In this document: positions 1 to 8,822 of the stretch, one piece after another | How the letters are laid out: each line of letters opens with the position of its first letter | How positions within the stretch are numbered: position 1 is the stretch's first letter | DNA from: Streptomyces smyrnaeus | GTDB lineage: Bacteria; Actinomycetota; Actinomycetes; Streptomycetales; Streptomycetaceae | Direction of reading: 5' to 3' | DNA length: 64,000 nt | Assembly (NCBI RefSeq): GCF_017676345.1 | Contig: NZ_JAFFZM010000008.1 | Span: forward strand, 281,850-345,849 | Notes under the pieces: generated by a model | The model's database searches: none | What the model saw: only the letters and a program-made list of their open reading frames with translations | What the model was told of the DNA's origin: nothing | Made by a program: the position numbers and the translations under genes

Positions 1-1
1 G

Positions 2-301
2 GCCACCACCCCCGGCGGCGGACACGCGACGCTCGGGGAGACGCTGCGGGCCCGGCCCGACACCTCGGTGGACGTCACCCTCACCGTACGCGGCGCTCCG
101 AAGGGCGCCACGCTGGAGCTGATCACGGACCAGGGCACCATGCGCACCGGCACCGGTCCGAGGCTCACCTGGCGGACGACTCCCTCGCAGGCCCGGTATG
201 TGCGGGCCGAGGTACGCCACCCCGCGCAGGAGGGCGCCGGGCTGCCCGGCGCCATGGCGGCCATGACGAACCCCGTCCGGCTGGGCGACGAGTGGGAGTG
301 A
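2..301 (+). CDS. CehA/McbA-type PHP-domain metallohydrolase, C-terminal fragment
   Basis: This is the 3' end of a gene whose start lies before the window; the frame is open from base 2 to the TGA at 299-301. About 99 residues are visible. The ending, with a VRAEVRHP strand and then GAMAAMTNPVRLG, resembles the C-terminus of CehA/McbA-family PHP-domain hydrolases in actinomycetes, where a beta-rich tail follows the metal-binding PHP domain. None of the metal ligands are in this fragment, so the call rests on the tail only. It converges on the amidohydrolase gene downstream. Confidence 0.5.
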   Translation, partial: ATTPGGGHATLGETLRARPDTSVDVTLTVRGAPKGATLELITDQGTMRTGTGPRLTWRTTPSQARYVRAEVRHPAQEGAGLPGAMAAMTNPVRLGDEWE

Positions 302-335
302 GGCCGCGGCGTCGGTGAGGGTGGTGGCAGCGGGG

Positions 336-352
336 GCCCGCCCCGGGCGGGC
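336..352. terminator. Short GC hairpin between convergent genes
   Basis: GCCCGCC and GGCGGGC form a 7-bp stem with a 3-base loop between the convergent ends at 301 and 352. There is no T-tract, so it is at best a weak bidirectional terminator. Confidence 0.3.
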
Positions 353-2091
353 TACCGCGTGCCGACCGTCTCCGTGTCGCGGCCCGAGCGCAGGATCTTG
401 CCGGGGACGGCACCGGTCACCCTGTCGTCGCGGATGGTCTCCACACCGTTGACCCATACGCCGACGATGCCCACCGCGCGCGAGTCGAGCCGGGGGCTGT
501 CGCCGGGCAGGTCGTGGACGAGTCTGGCCTGGCCCGCGTCGATGCGTTCCGGGTCGAAGAGCACCAGGTCCGCGTGCCAGCCCTCGCGCACCCGGCCGCG
601 CTCGCGCAGTCCGAACAGCCGGGCCGGTTCGTCGGTGAGCATCCGCACGGCGTGCTCCAGGCCGACCAGTTTCCGGCCGCGCAGACAGTCGCCCAAAAAG
701 CGCGTGGTGTACGGCGCGCCGCACATGCGGTCCAGGTGGGCACCGGCGTCAGAGCCGCCCAGCATGACGTCCTGGTGTTCCCAGGTCTGCCTGCGCAGCT
801 GCCAGCTCGCCGGATCGTTGTCGGTGGGCATCGGCCACAGCACGGTACGCAGGTCGTCCTCGGCGCAGATGTCCACCAGGCAGGCGAAGGGGTCCTGGCC
901 GCGTTCGGCGGCGATGTCGGCGACGACGCGGCCCGTCAGTCCCTCGTTGGCGGGGGCGTAGGTGTCGCCGATGACGTACCGGTCGAAGCGGGCCAGCCGC
1001 CGGAAGACGCCTGCTTCCTTGCTGTCGGCGCGGCGCAGCATCTCGGCGCGTACGTCGGCGTCCCGCAGGGTGGCGATGCGTTCGGGCACGGGCAGCCCGA
1101 GGATGTCGCCCCAGCCGGGGATGAGGTTGAGCGCGCAGAAGGTGCCCAGCGACATGTTCATGGGGGTGAGGATGGGCATGGTGAGCGCGACGACCCGGCC
1201 TCCCTCCTTGCGGGCGTGCTCACTGGCGGCCAGCTGCCGTGGCACCCGTTCGGGTACGGCGGCGTCGATGGTGAGCACGTTCCAGTTCAGCGGCCGTCCG
1301 GCGGTCGCCGACATGCGCGCCAGCAGGTCGATCTCCTGGTCGGAGAACTGGTCCAGGCAGCCGGCGACGATGGCCTCGATCTGGGTGCCCTCGTGGTCGG
1401 CGACGGCGCGGGAGAGCGCCAGCAGTTCCTCCGGCCCGGCGTGCCGGGAGGCGACGGGGTTGCCGTCGCCGTCGGAGTGGGTGGACGACTGGGTGGTCGA
1501 CAGCCCCCAGGCGCCCGCCTCCATCGCCTCGTGGAAGAGCCGCAGCATACGGGCGAGCTGTGCGTCGTCGGGCTGTCCGCCGATGGCGTCCGGGCCCATC
1601 ACGTGCCGCCGCAGCGCGCAGTGGCCCACCATGAACCCCGCGTTGACGGCGGTACGGCCCTCCAGTGCGTCCAGGTAGTCGCCGAAGGTGTGCCAGTTCC
1701 AGGGCGCCCCTTCCTCCAGCGCGACCAGGGACATGCCCTCCACCTTGGACATCATCCGCCGTGTGTAGTCGGCGTCCTGGGGGCGCTGCGGGTTGAGCGG
1801 AGCCAGGGTGAAGCCGCAGTTGCCGCCGGCGACGGTGGTGACGCCGTGGTTCATGGAGGGGGTGGCGTACGGGTCCCAGAACAGCTGGGCGTCGTAGTGG
1901 GTGTGCGGGTCGACGAACCCGGGGGCGAGGACCAGTCCGGTGGCGTCCTGGCTGCTGCGGGCCTCCTCGTGGAGCGTCCCGGGTTCGGCGACGTGGGCGA
2001 TGCGGCCGTCCCGGATACCGACGTCGGCCCGGTGGGCGGGGGCGCCGGTGCCGTCGACGACGGTGGCGCCCGTGATGAGGTGGTCAAGCAT
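352..2091 (-). CDS. D-aminoacylase-like amidohydrolase (N-acyl-D-amino-acid deacylase family)
   Basis: A 579-residue amidohydrolase-3 family protein. The N-terminal beta strands (residues 1-55) precede the metal motif DPHTHYDAQ, with His63 and His65. GGNCGF follows, with Cys92 at the place of the zinc-ligand cysteine of D-aminoacylases, and a late SDAGAH supplies the conserved Asp. Family members hydrolyse N-acyl-D-amino acids or related cyclic amides; the true substrate is unknown. The gene lies 64 bp downstream of the LLM oxidoreductase on the same strand and has no palindrome of its own, so it is probably the second gene of that operon. An AAGGAGG lies upstream of the ATG at 2091. Confidence 0.85.
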   Translation of the reverse strand: MLDHLITGATVVDGTGAPAHRADVGIRDGRIAHVAEPGTLHEEARSSQDATGLVLAPGFVDPHTHYDAQLFWDPYATPSMNHGVTTVAGGNCGFTLAPLNPQRPQDADYTRRMMSKVEGMSLVALEEGAPWNWHTFGDYLDALEGRTAVNAGFMVGHCALRRHVMGPDAIGGQPDDAQLARMLRLFHEAMEAGAWGLSTTQSSTHSDGDGNPVASRHAGPEELLALSRAVADHEGTQIEAIVAGCLDQFSDQEIDLLARMSATAGRPLNWNVLTIDAAVPERVPRQLAASEHARKEGGRVVALTMPILTPMNMSLGTFCALNLIPGWGDILGLPVPERIATLRDADVRAEMLRRADSKEAGVFRRLARFDRYVIGDTYAPANEGLTGRVVADIAAERGQDPFACLVDICAEDDLRTVLWPMPTDNDPASWQLRRQTWEHQDVMLGGSDAGAHLDRMCGAPYTTRFLGDCLRGRKLVGLEHAVRMLTDEPARLFGLRERGRVREGWHADLVLFDPERIDAGQARLVHDLPGDSPRLDSRAVGIVGVWVNGVETIRDDRVTGAVPGKILRSGRDTETVGTR

Positions 2092-2155
2092 GCTGCGCGG
2101 TCCTCCTTCGGTCGTCCTGCCGTCCGAGCTGCGCGCGGCGCCTGCGGGGCGCGGG

Positions 2156-3286
2156 TCAGCTGTTGCGTGCCGCGTCGCGGAAGCGGGTGGTCCGGTGCAC
2201 CGGGTCGGTGTCGATCTGCGGGATCACGTGCTCGCCGATGAGCTTGATCGTGTTCATGGTGTCCTCGTACGGGATACCGATGGGCAGGCCGAAGGAGAGC
2301 TGGTCGGCACCCGCCTGTTCCCAGCGCTTGCACTGGCGCAGCACTTCTTCGGGGTTGCCGCAGATCATCAGTTCCTCGGCGATCAGCAGATCGACGACTT
2401 CCTCGGTGTAGTCGGGGATCAGCTCCGGCCACTGCGGGATGCCCTGGGGCCGGGGGAAGGTGTCGTGGTAGCGGAAGAGAAGCGACTGCAGGTAGTTGAG
2501 GCCGCCGTCGACGGCGATCTGCTTGGCCTTCTGCGTGGTCTCGGCGCAGATCGCGGTCGAGGTCACCATGACGTTGTCGTTGACGTAGCCACCGATGGGC
2601 CGGGCATCCTTGACCGCGCCCTTGTAGGACTCGAGGACCCACTCCATGTCGGAGACCTTCTGGACGCTGAAGCCCAGCACCCCGAGCCCCTTCTTCGCGG
2701 CCATCGCATACGAGGAGGGCGAACCGGCCGCGTACCACATCGCCGGGTGTGAGCCGCCGTACGGCTTGGGAAGGATCTTGCGTGGGGGCAACGACCAGTG
2801 CTGCCCCTGGAACCCCTGGTATTCGTCCTGCAGCCACATCTTGGGGAACTCGGCGATGGTCTCCTCCCAGATCTCCTTGGTGTGGTTCATGTCGGTGACT
2901 CCCGGCAGGAACCCGAGGATCTCGTGGGAGCCCGCGCCCCGCCCGGAGCCGAACTCGAAGCGCCCGCCGGTCAGGTGGTCGAGCATGGCGACCTTCTCCG
3001 CCACCTTGACCGGGTGGTTGACCTGCGGCAGCGGGTTGAAGATCCCGGAGCCGAGGTGGATGCGGTCGGTGGCGTGCGCGAGGTAGCCGAGGAAGACGTC
3101 GTTGGCCGACAGATGGCTGTACTCCTCCAGGAAGTGGTGCTCGGAGGCCCAGGCGTACTTGAAGCCGGACTTGTCGGCCTGGATGACGTACTCGGTCTCC
3201 TCGACCAGTGCGTTGTGCTCGGCCTGCGGATCGGTCCGGGCCCGCGCGGCGGGCACGTACCCCTGAACAAAGAGCCCGAACTCCAC
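2156..3286 (-). CDS. LLM class flavin-dependent oxidoreductase
   Basis: A 376-residue luciferase-like (TIM-barrel) monooxygenase or F420/FMN-dependent oxidoreductase. It begins VEFGLFVQGYVPA and carries the family's GSGRGAGSHE and LDHLTGGRFEFG segments around the flavin site. I chose the GTG at 3286 because AAGGAG sits 8 bases upstream and the family homology begins there; an upstream in-frame ATG at 3352 would run through the palindromic site. The gene heads an operon with the amidohydrolase below it. The palindrome at 3313-3327 lies 26 bp before the start, so repression by its binding protein is likely. The substrate cannot be read from sequence. Confidence 0.88.
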   Translation of the reverse strand: MEFGLFVQGYVPAARARTDPQAEHNALVEETEYVIQADKSGFKYAWASEHHFLEEYSHLSANDVFLGYLAHATDRIHLGSGIFNPLPQVNHPVKVAEKVAMLDHLTGGRFEFGSGRGAGSHEILGFLPGVTDMNHTKEIWEETIAEFPKMWLQDEYQGFQGQHWSLPPRKILPKPYGGSHPAMWYAAGSPSSYAMAAKKGLGVLGFSVQKVSDMEWVLESYKGAVKDARPIGGYVNDNVMVTSTAICAETTQKAKQIAVDGGLNYLQSLLFRYHDTFPRPQGIPQWPELIPDYTEEVVDLLIAEELMICGNPEEVLRQCKRWEQAGADQLSFGLPIGIPYEDTMNTIKLIGEHVIPQIDTDPVHRTTRFRDAARNS

Positions 3287-3592
3287 GGTGTCATCTCCTT
3301 GGGCGACTGTTTCTGACGTACCGTCAGATTGCGATGGAACCGACTCTGGCACCGCCGGGTGAGGCCGTCAATACGACGGAAACCCCTCCATGACCCCGGA
3401 CGGGCCGGTGCACACGTGAAGGTGACGTGAAGGAACGATCATGAAATGCTGAAGGACTTGCGAAGTCTTCCTGCCGGAAATCGGGGCACCCTCCGGTACA
3501 TCGGCACCCTCGTTCCGCAAGCGAAGGAGCAAACGCCGAGTGCGGCGGGTGGGGAGCGCTGCCGCAACGAAGTGGAGCGAACGGGTCCGCCC
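3287..3592. other. Intergenic region with operator and promoter of the LLM operon
   Basis: No convincing gene. The 5' side holds the palindromic operator and leader of the minus-strand LLM gene. The rest, up to the end of the SDR gene at 3593, is AT-richer than the genes and has no coding bias in any frame. Confidence 0.6.
3313..3327. promoter_or_regulatory. Palindromic operator, perfect copy (CTGACG-TAC-CGTCAG)
   Basis: Perfect 6-3-6 inverted repeat, extended by partly symmetric AT flanks (TTT on the left, ATT on the right). It lies 26 bp upstream of the LLM oxidoreductase start. One of 13 copies in the window; it would block promoter access if bound by a TetR-type repressor. Confidence 0.8.
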
Positions 3593-4444
3593 TCAGAGCA
3601 CCGAGACGCCAGCAAGCCAGCCGCCGTCGACGACGAACGGCTGCCCCGTCACATACGAGGAGTCCGCGCAGCTGAGGAAGAGCGCCAGCCTGGCGACCTC
3701 CTCCGGGCGGCCCATCCGGCCCTGCGGGATGAGCTTGGCGTAGAAGGCGTCGAGGCTGCCGTCACGGTCGGCGCCACTGCCGCTGCCACTGCCGGCACCG
3801 GCGTCGGCGTCGGCGTCGAGGACGGCGTCGCGGTCGAGCCGAAGGCCGCTGTCCACCGCCTTCGCGGGGTTCGTCATCGCCGTGTCGATCGCGCCGGGGC
3901 ACATGGCGTTGACGCGGATGCCCCGGCTCGCGAGCTCCATCGACGCCACCCGGGTCATACCGACGATCGCCGCCTTGGTCGCCGCGTACGCGGTCAGACA
4001 GGCCATCCCCGCCATCGCCGCGTACGAGGCCGTGTTGACGACGGTGCCGCCGCCTGCCGCCTCGATGCGCGGGGCGAGGGTCTTCATACCCAGGAAGCAG
4101 CCGGTCTGGTTGACGTCGACCACCTCGCGGAACTCGGCGACCGGCGTGGTGGTCAGCGCGTTGAAGCGAAGGATGCCGGCGTTGTTGATCAGGCCGTCCA
4201 CCGCGCCGAAAGCCTCTTCGGCGAGGTCGGCGGCGGACTGCCAGTCGGCCTCTTCACGTACGTCGAGATGGACGTAGCGGGCGCGGTGGGCGCCGAGTTC
4301 GGCCGCGACCTGTTCGCCCTCGTCGTCGAGCACGTCGCCGAGCACCACCTTGCCGCCCTCGGCGGCGAACAGCCGTGCCTCTTCCGCGCCCTGACCGCGT
4401 GCGGCGCCGCTGATCACGACGACCCTGCCGTCGAGCTTCCCCAT
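3593..4444 (-). CDS. SDR family NAD(P)-dependent oxidoreductase
   Basis: A 283-residue short-chain dehydrogenase. The cofactor motif is SGAARGQG (residues 12-19), followed by NNAG (87-90) and the catalytic Ser140-Tyr153-Lys157 (YAATK). C-terminal motifs match the 3-alpha/20-beta-hydroxysteroid dehydrogenase-like branch, so oxidation of a ring or side-chain alcohol is plausible. It is about 30 residues longer than typical because of an Asp/Ala then Gly/Ser insert near residues 209-235, encoded by short GC-rich repeats, in the loop over the active site. It lies 15 bp downstream of an LLM gene on the same strand and is probably co-transcribed from the operator at 5431. Confidence 0.9.
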   Translation of the reverse strand: MGKLDGRVVVISGAARGQGAEEARLFAAEGGKVVLGDVLDDEGEQVAAELGAHRARYVHLDVREEADWQSAADLAEEAFGAVDGLINNAGILRFNALTTTPVAEFREVVDVNQTGCFLGMKTLAPRIEAAGGGTVVNTASYAAMAGMACLTAYAATKAAIVGMTRVASMELASRGIRVNAMCPGAIDTAMTNPAKAVDSGLRLDRDAVLDADADAGAGSGSGSGADRDGSLDAFYAKLIPQGRMGRPEEVARLALFLSCADSSYVTGQPFVVDGGWLAGVSVL

Positions 4445-4459
4445 GTCTGCCTCCTCGGG

Positions 4460-5428
4460 CTACGGCGCTCCCAGCCGGGGTGCGGCCTCCGCCGCGAACA
4501 GCGCCATCTGGTCCAGCAGTTCGTCCAGCGACCGGGAGCGGAAGCGCAGCTGGAGCTGGGTGACGCCCATGTCCCGGTAGGGGCGCAGCGCGGCGGCCAC
4601 CGACTCGGCGGAACCGCGCAGGGTGCGGCGGCCCACGTCCCAGGTGGGCCGCCCCAGATAGAGGGGCTCGGCGATGGCGCCGACGGTGAAGGGGGTCTCG
4701 GCGAGTCCCGCCTCCTCCCGGAGGCGGCGGATGCGGTCGATCTTGGACGGCAGCGCCTCGCGGGGGTCGCCCTGCGGCAGCCAGCCGTCGCCGCGCAGGG
4801 CGGCGCGGCGCACCGCGCGGGGCGAGGAGCCGCCGACCCACAGGGGTGGTCGTGGGCGCTGCGCGGGGCGCGGCCGCTGCCCCAGGTCGGCGAAGGTGTA
4901 GCGGTCCCCCGAGAAGGCGGGGAACTCCTCTTCGCCGAGCGCGGCCTTCAGCGCGTCGACGGTCTCGTCCAGTACGGCGCCCCGGGCGGGGAAGTCGGCG
5001 CCGAGCGCTTCGAACTCCTCGCGTACATGTCCGGCGCCCACGCCCAGGACGAGTCGGCCGCCGGAGAGGTGGTCGAGTGTGGCGTACTGCTTGGCGGTGG
5101 CCAGGGGGTGCCGCAGGCCGACGACGGCGACATGGCTGAGCAGGGCGACGCGCTCGGTGGCGGCTGCCAGGAAGGACAGGGTGGCCACGGGGTCGTACCA
5201 CACGGTGCTCATGGCACCGGCCAGTCTCCGCGGCACGGCCACGTGCTCGCAGCAGCCGATGTAGGCGAATCCGTGCCGGTCGGCGGCGCGGGCCACGGCG
5301 AGGAGCGCGGCGGGCCCGGCTGCCGCCTCCCAGGGCTCGGCGTAGAGGGTGCTCTGCGACTGGACCGGCAGCTGGATCCCGTAGGCCTGCTGTCCGGTAG
5401 GGAAGGTCAGCACGCGACCCATACTCAT
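4460..5428 (-). CDS. LLM class F420-dependent oxidoreductase
   Basis: A 322-residue luciferase-like protein. It has the family segments around LDHLSGGRLVLGVGAGH and GVTQLQLRF and resembles F420-dependent TIGR03619-type enzymes. The start is taken at the ATG at 5428 (MSMGRV); an ATG at 5422 is also possible. There is no clear ribosome site, and a perfect palindromic operator ends only 2 bases before the ATG, so the mRNA is probably leaderless with the operator covering the core promoter. First gene of an operon with the SDR. The longer upstream reading frame would pass through the operator and is rejected. Confidence 0.85.
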   Translation of the reverse strand: MSMGRVLTFPTGQQAYGIQLPVQSQSTLYAEPWEAAAGPAALLAVARAADRHGFAYIGCCEHVAVPRRLAGAMSTVWYDPVATLSFLAAATERVALLSHVAVVGLRHPLATAKQYATLDHLSGGRLVLGVGAGHVREEFEALGADFPARGAVLDETVDALKAALGEEEFPAFSGDRYTFADLGQRPRPAQRPRPPLWVGGSSPRAVRRAALRGDGWLPQGDPREALPSKIDRIRRLREEAGLAETPFTVGAIAEPLYLGRPTWDVGRRTLRGSAESVAAALRPYRDMGVTQLQLRFRSRSLDELLDQMALFAAEAAPRLGAP

Positions 5429-5430
5429 AT

Positions 5431-5445
5431 CTGACGGGCCGTCAG
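5431..5445. promoter_or_regulatory. Palindromic operator, perfect copy (CTGACG-GGC-CGTCAG)
   Basis: Perfect inverted repeat 2 bases before the ATG of the minus-strand LLM gene. The placement implies the protein bound here occludes the transcription start itself. Confidence 0.8.
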
Positions 5446-5496
5446 GCAAGAGGGCGGCAGCGGTCGACTCCCCGCCGGGCCCGGCCGCCGCTCCCC

Positions 5497-5512
5497 TGTG
5501 TGGCATCACACA
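5497..5512. repeat. Inverted repeat TGTGTG-GCAT-CACACA
   Basis: A perfect 6-bp-arm inverted repeat about 275 bp before the conservon start. It may be a protein-binding site for the divergent promoters; it is unrelated in sequence to the 13-copy operator. Confidence 0.35.
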
Positions 5513-5787
5513 CTCCGGTACGGCAGCAGGCGGTCCTGCCAGGGCCTTCCGCCCGTTCGGCGGGCCACCCCGCCCCGGTAGGGGTGGCCTGACCCTTACT
5601 CAGAGGTGTTAGCCTCAGCGCCGCGCGCGGCGCGTTTGCTCTCGGCAACCAGGAGCACGGATTCCACATCCGGCTGCGCGCGCAGCGCCACTGAGGGAAC
5701 ATGGCGGCACTGCTGTTTCCTGATCAGTTCGTGATCCTTCGCGGACTGGGCCAGACCGCACGACAATCCAATCGCTCAAGGACGCCG

Positions 5788-7386
5788 ATGACCGAGATAC
5801 CGGTGGCGCTGACCGTCATCCTGTCCGTGGGGACGGCGGCCGCCGTGGCACTCGCCCTCCTGCTGGCGCGTTCGACGCGGGAGACGAGGCGGTTGCGACA
5901 GCGCTCCGCCGCGGCCGACAAGGACCTGCAGGAAGCGCTGCGCCAGCAGGCGGCCCTCGCCGGGCGCGCGCAGGCGACGGAGGCAGAGGTGCGGCACCTG
6001 GCGGGCGCCCGCATCCCGGACCTGACCGCGGCGCTCGCCCACCCGAACGTCCCCGTGCGCGGCCTGCTCGACCCCTCCTTCCGGGGCACGGAGGTCGACC
6101 GCGCGCTCACCACGGTGCTGGAGCAGGTCAGCGACGCCGTCACCAAGGAGCGGCTGCGCGTGGACGGCGCCGCACAGGCCGCCATGCGCGGTGCGACGAC
6201 CACCATCCAGGCGCTGCTCTACCAGCTGCAGACGCGGTTGCAGACGATGCAGGAACGCTACGACGACCCGTTCGTGGCCGAGGACCTGCTGGCCGCCGAC
6301 TTCCTCAACGAGCAGGCGCTGCGCCGTATCCAGTCCACCGCGATCGTCTGCGGCGCCTGGCCCGGACTGACCCGGCAGAACTCGCACCTGGGTGACATCG
6401 TCGTCGGCGCGATGTCGCGGCTGAGCGGCTACGAGCGCGTCCAGGTCACCAACCAGCTGCGCGACCCGGTGGGCGTGGTGGCGCGGGCCGTGGAGCCGGC
6501 GGCCGTGGTGCTCACCGAGCTGCTCGCCAACGCGCTCCACTACTCCCACCCCGAACTCCCCGTTGCCGTAACGATCCAGCAGGGCAACCGCGGCGCCTCG
6601 GTGATCATCGACGACGCCGGTGTCGGTATGCATGCCGAGGAGATGGACCGCGCCCAGCGGATGATGGCGGGCCAGGACAGCGTGCTGCTGACCGAACTCG
6701 GCGACCCGCCCAAGACGGGCTTCGCCACCGTGGGCCAGCTCGCCAAGCAGTACGGCTTCACCGCGTCCGTCGAGCCGTCCCCCTACGGCGGTGTCCGGGC
6801 CATCGTCCACATCCCCGGCGAACCGCTGTTGACGCTGCTCGACGAGGAGGAGCAGCCGATGTCCCCCATGGCCCCGGTGCCGCGGGCCAGCGCGAGCTCC
6901 GCCGCGCCGGTCGCCTCGGCGCTGCCCGGTCACACCGCCACACAGCGCCCGGCCCAGCCCGAGCCCGCGCAGGCCGACACCACCCAGCTGGGCGTCGGCG
7001 CCGGCCGTACGAGCGAGCCCACGCGGCCCGGGCCGGCCGACGACCCGCACGACCAGCTGTCCGAGGACGGGCTGCCGCGCCGCCGACGCCGGCGCCCGGT
7101 GCCGTACGTGGCGCTGGGCACCCCGGACGAGGCGTCGGCTCCCGCGTCGGGCGGCGACAGCGCGGCGCCCGCCCGGCCCGCCGAGGCCCCGCAGGCGTCG
7201 CCGGAGGAGAGCGCACAGCGCTGGGCGGCCTTCCAGCGCGGCACCAACTCGGGCCGCGAGGCCGCAGAGACGGGTACGCATCCCCAGGTGCCGCCGGCAC
7301 CGAGCCCGGCCCCCGATCACGGCAGCGCGGTCCACCACGACCACTACGCCGATCCCCGTTCCGCTGAAGGGAATCCGCAGGAATGA
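5788..7386 (+). CDS. cvnA: Conservon histidine-kinase-like protein (CvnA type)
   Basis: A 532-residue membrane-anchored sensor-like protein. One N-terminal membrane segment (about residues 6-26) is followed by a coiled coil rich in Arg/Gln/Ala, then a GHKL ATPase domain with the N box ELLANALHYSH (near 243) and the G1 box DDAGVGM (near 274). The C-terminal 165 residues are Pro/Ala-rich. CvnA proteins act at the membrane with the CvnB-D proteins as a G-protein-coupled-receptor-like complex. The ATG at 5788 is chosen because AAGGA precedes it and the membrane segment follows at once. It overlaps the next gene by ATGA, so translation is coupled. Confidence 0.9.
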   Translation: MTEIPVALTVILSVGTAAAVALALLLARSTRETRRLRQRSAAADKDLQEALRQQAALAGRAQATEAEVRHLAGARIPDLTAALAHPNVPVRGLLDPSFRGTEVDRALTTVLEQVSDAVTKERLRVDGAAQAAMRGATTTIQALLYQLQTRLQTMQERYDDPFVAEDLLAADFLNEQALRRIQSTAIVCGAWPGLTRQNSHLGDIVVGAMSRLSGYERVQVTNQLRDPVGVVARAVEPAAVVLTELLANALHYSHPELPVAVTIQQGNRGASVIIDDAGVGMHAEEMDRAQRMMAGQDSVLLTELGDPPKTGFATVGQLAKQYGFTASVEPSPYGGVRAIVHIPGEPLLTLLDEEEQPMSPMAPVPRASASSAAPVASALPGHTATQRPAQPEPAQADTTQLGVGAGRTSEPTRPGPADDPHDQLSEDGLPRRRRRRPVPYVALGTPDEASAPASGGDSAAPARPAEAPQASPEESAQRWAAFQRGTNSGREAAETGTHPQVPPAPSPAPDHGSAVHHDHYADPRSAEGNPQE

Positions 7387-7808
7387 CAATCCCCGCACGC
7401 AGGTCACTCCGGGACGACACCTCATGGGTGCTGGGTCCGCTCCTGGAGTTGCCGCACGTCATCCACGCGGCCGTCATCTCCGGCGACGGCCTCATCGAGG
7501 GACGCTCGCCCAACCTGGAGCGGGACGCGGCCGAGGGTGTGGCCGCGATGCTCTCCGCGCTCCAGGGGGCCGCGCGTACGACCACGGCGGCGTTCGCCGG
7601 TTCGTTCGAGGCGCGGCTGCGGCAGACGGTGGTGGAGTCCGACCACGGCTGGGTCTTCGCGATCCCCGCGGGTGAGAACACCACGCTGGCCGTCTTCGCG
7701 GGGCCCGAGGTGAACATGGGTGTGGTCACGCACCAGATGCAGGTACAGGTCGCGTCGCTGGGGGCGAAGACCATGAGCACCCCGGCGAGGAACGACACGA
7801 CCACATGA
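7383..7808 (+). CDS. cvnB: Roadblock/LC7 domain protein (CvnB type)
   Basis: A 141-residue roadblock/LC7-fold protein starting in the ATGA overlap with the kinase-like gene. It matches the family along its length (DDTSWVLGPLLELPHVIHAAVIS, split here by natural sub-motifs, and a C-terminal TTLAVFAGPEVNMG). In conservons this protein is thought to regulate nucleotide exchange or hydrolysis on the CvnD GTPase. Its stop overlaps the DUF742 start by 4 bases. Family assignment is firm; its role is known from family studies only. Confidence 0.92.
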   Translation: MTIPARRSLRDDTSWVLGPLLELPHVIHAAVISGDGLIEGRSPNLERDAAEGVAAMLSALQGAARTTTAAFAGSFEARLRQTVVESDHGWVFAIPAGENTTLAVFAGPEVNMGVVTHQMQVQVASLGAKTMSTPARNDTTT

Positions 7809-8173
7809 CCCCGCCGCCCCGTGACGGCAGGCGCCTGGTGCCTGCGTATCTGGCGACGACCGGACGAGCCCGGCCCAGCCGCAACACCCTCGACCGCCTC
7901 ACCGTGCTGCACGGCGCGGCGGACCCCTCGACGGTCTCCGGGCTCCGCCCGGAGGAGATCCGGCTGTTGGAGCTGCTGCGCGGTGGCGCGCTGTCGCTCG
8001 CCGAGGCCGCCGCGCATCTGCGGCTTCCGGTCAGTGTGGTCAAGGTCCTGGTGGCCGACCTGGTGGACACGGGCCGACTGATGGCCCGCGCCCCGATCCC
8101 CGACGCCGAACTGCCGGAGCGGCAGATTCTGGAGAAAGTTCTCAATGGACTCCGCACTCTCAAGTCCTCCTAG
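7805..8173 (+). CDS. cvnC: DUF742 protein (CvnC type)
   Basis: A 122-residue DUF742 protein, the third conserved member of conservons. It has a winged-helix-like core (SLAEAAAHLRLPVSVVKVL) and the family ending LEKVLNGLRTL. It starts within the preceding stop (ATGA) and its 3' end overlaps the GTPase gene by 29 bases, so the four genes form one translationally coupled unit. Biochemical function is not established for the family; it is taken as part of the signalling complex. Confidence 0.92.
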   Translation: MTPPPRDGRRLVPAYLATTGRARPSRNTLDRLTVLHGAADPSTVSGLRPEEIRLLELLRGGALSLAEAAAHLRLPVSVVKVLVADLVDTGRLMARAPIPDAELPERQILEKVLNGLRTLKSS

Positions 8174-8822
8174 TCCGGAAACCCCGTCCGGCTCCGGGGA
8201 GCCGGCAGGTTCCATGTATCTGGACGACAAGCCGCAGACGCTGGTCAAGCTGCTGGTCGCGGGGCCGTTCGGGGTGGGCAAGACCACCTTCATCCGCTCC
8301 CTGTCGGAGACCCAGCCGCTGCACACCGAGGAGGTGATGACGCGTACCGGCGCGCTGGTGGACGATCTGGCCGGGGTCCGCGACAAGACCACCACCACGG
8401 TCGCCATCGACTTCGGCCGGCTGACCCTGCCGGGGGACCTGGTGCTGTACATGTTCGGCACACCGGGGCAGCGCCGGTTCCGCCCGCTGTGGCAGGACAT
8501 CGCGCGGGGTGCGCTGGGCGCCCTGGTACTGGCCGACACCCGTCGCCTCGCCGACTCCTTCGAGGTGATGGACATGATCGAGGAGGCGGGACTGCGGTAC
8601 GCGGTGGCCGTCAACTCCTTCCCCGACTCGCCTCAGCACCACCCCGACACCCTGCGCGACCACCTCGATCTCGCGCCGGAGACGCCGCTGGTGGTGTGTG
8701 ACGCGCGCAGTCGCGACCAGTCGGCGGACGCCTTGATCGCACTCGTCGGCCATGTCCTAGAGGCCCTCGACAAGCAGCAACAGCAGAGCCAGTCGCAGCA
8801 GCAGCCCCAGGAGTCCCTTTGA
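8145..8822 (+). CDS. cvnD: Conservon small GTPase (CvnD type)
   Basis: A 225-residue ATP/GTP-binding protein with P-loop GPFGVGKT (residues 40-47), a switch II region with GTPGQ, and a Gln/Ser-rich tail. It resembles Ras-like GTPases and is the output module of the conservon. The ATG at 8145 lies inside the cvnC reading frame with GGAG 10 bases upstream; an alternative start nearer the P-loop (Met24) would lose an unconserved leader. Its stop TGA is overlapped by the TTG start of the P450-like gene. Confidence 0.92.
   Translation: MDSALSSPPSPETPSGSGEPAGSMYLDDKPQTLVKLLVAGPFGVGKTTFIRSLSETQPLHTEEVMTRTGALVDDLAGVRDKTTTTVAIDFGRLTLPGDLVLYMFGTPGQRRFRPLWQDIARGALGALVLADTRRLADSFEVMDMIEEAGLRYAVAVNSFPDSPQHHPDTLRDHLDLAPETPLVVCDARSRDQSADALIALVGHVLEALDKQQQQSQSQQQPQESL

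Larger units (their letters stand above)
5429..5787. other. Divergent promoter region between LLM operon and conservon
   Basis: No gene is supported. It contains the operator at 5431-5445, a TGTGTG-GCAT-CACACA inverted repeat at 5497-5512 and an AT-richer stretch near 5590-5615 that could carry the conservon promoter. An in-frame ATG at 5701 exists, but the residues it would add look non-coding. Confidence 0.5.

Noticed and set aside
514..2241. Long open frame of 575 codons on the plus strand
   Set aside because: It is antisense to the D-aminoacylase-like gene, which has clear family motifs; high GC keeps the complementary frame open.
3446..5434. Long open frame of 662 codons on the plus strand
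   Set aside because: It lies antisense to the SDR and LLM genes and shows no protein family features.
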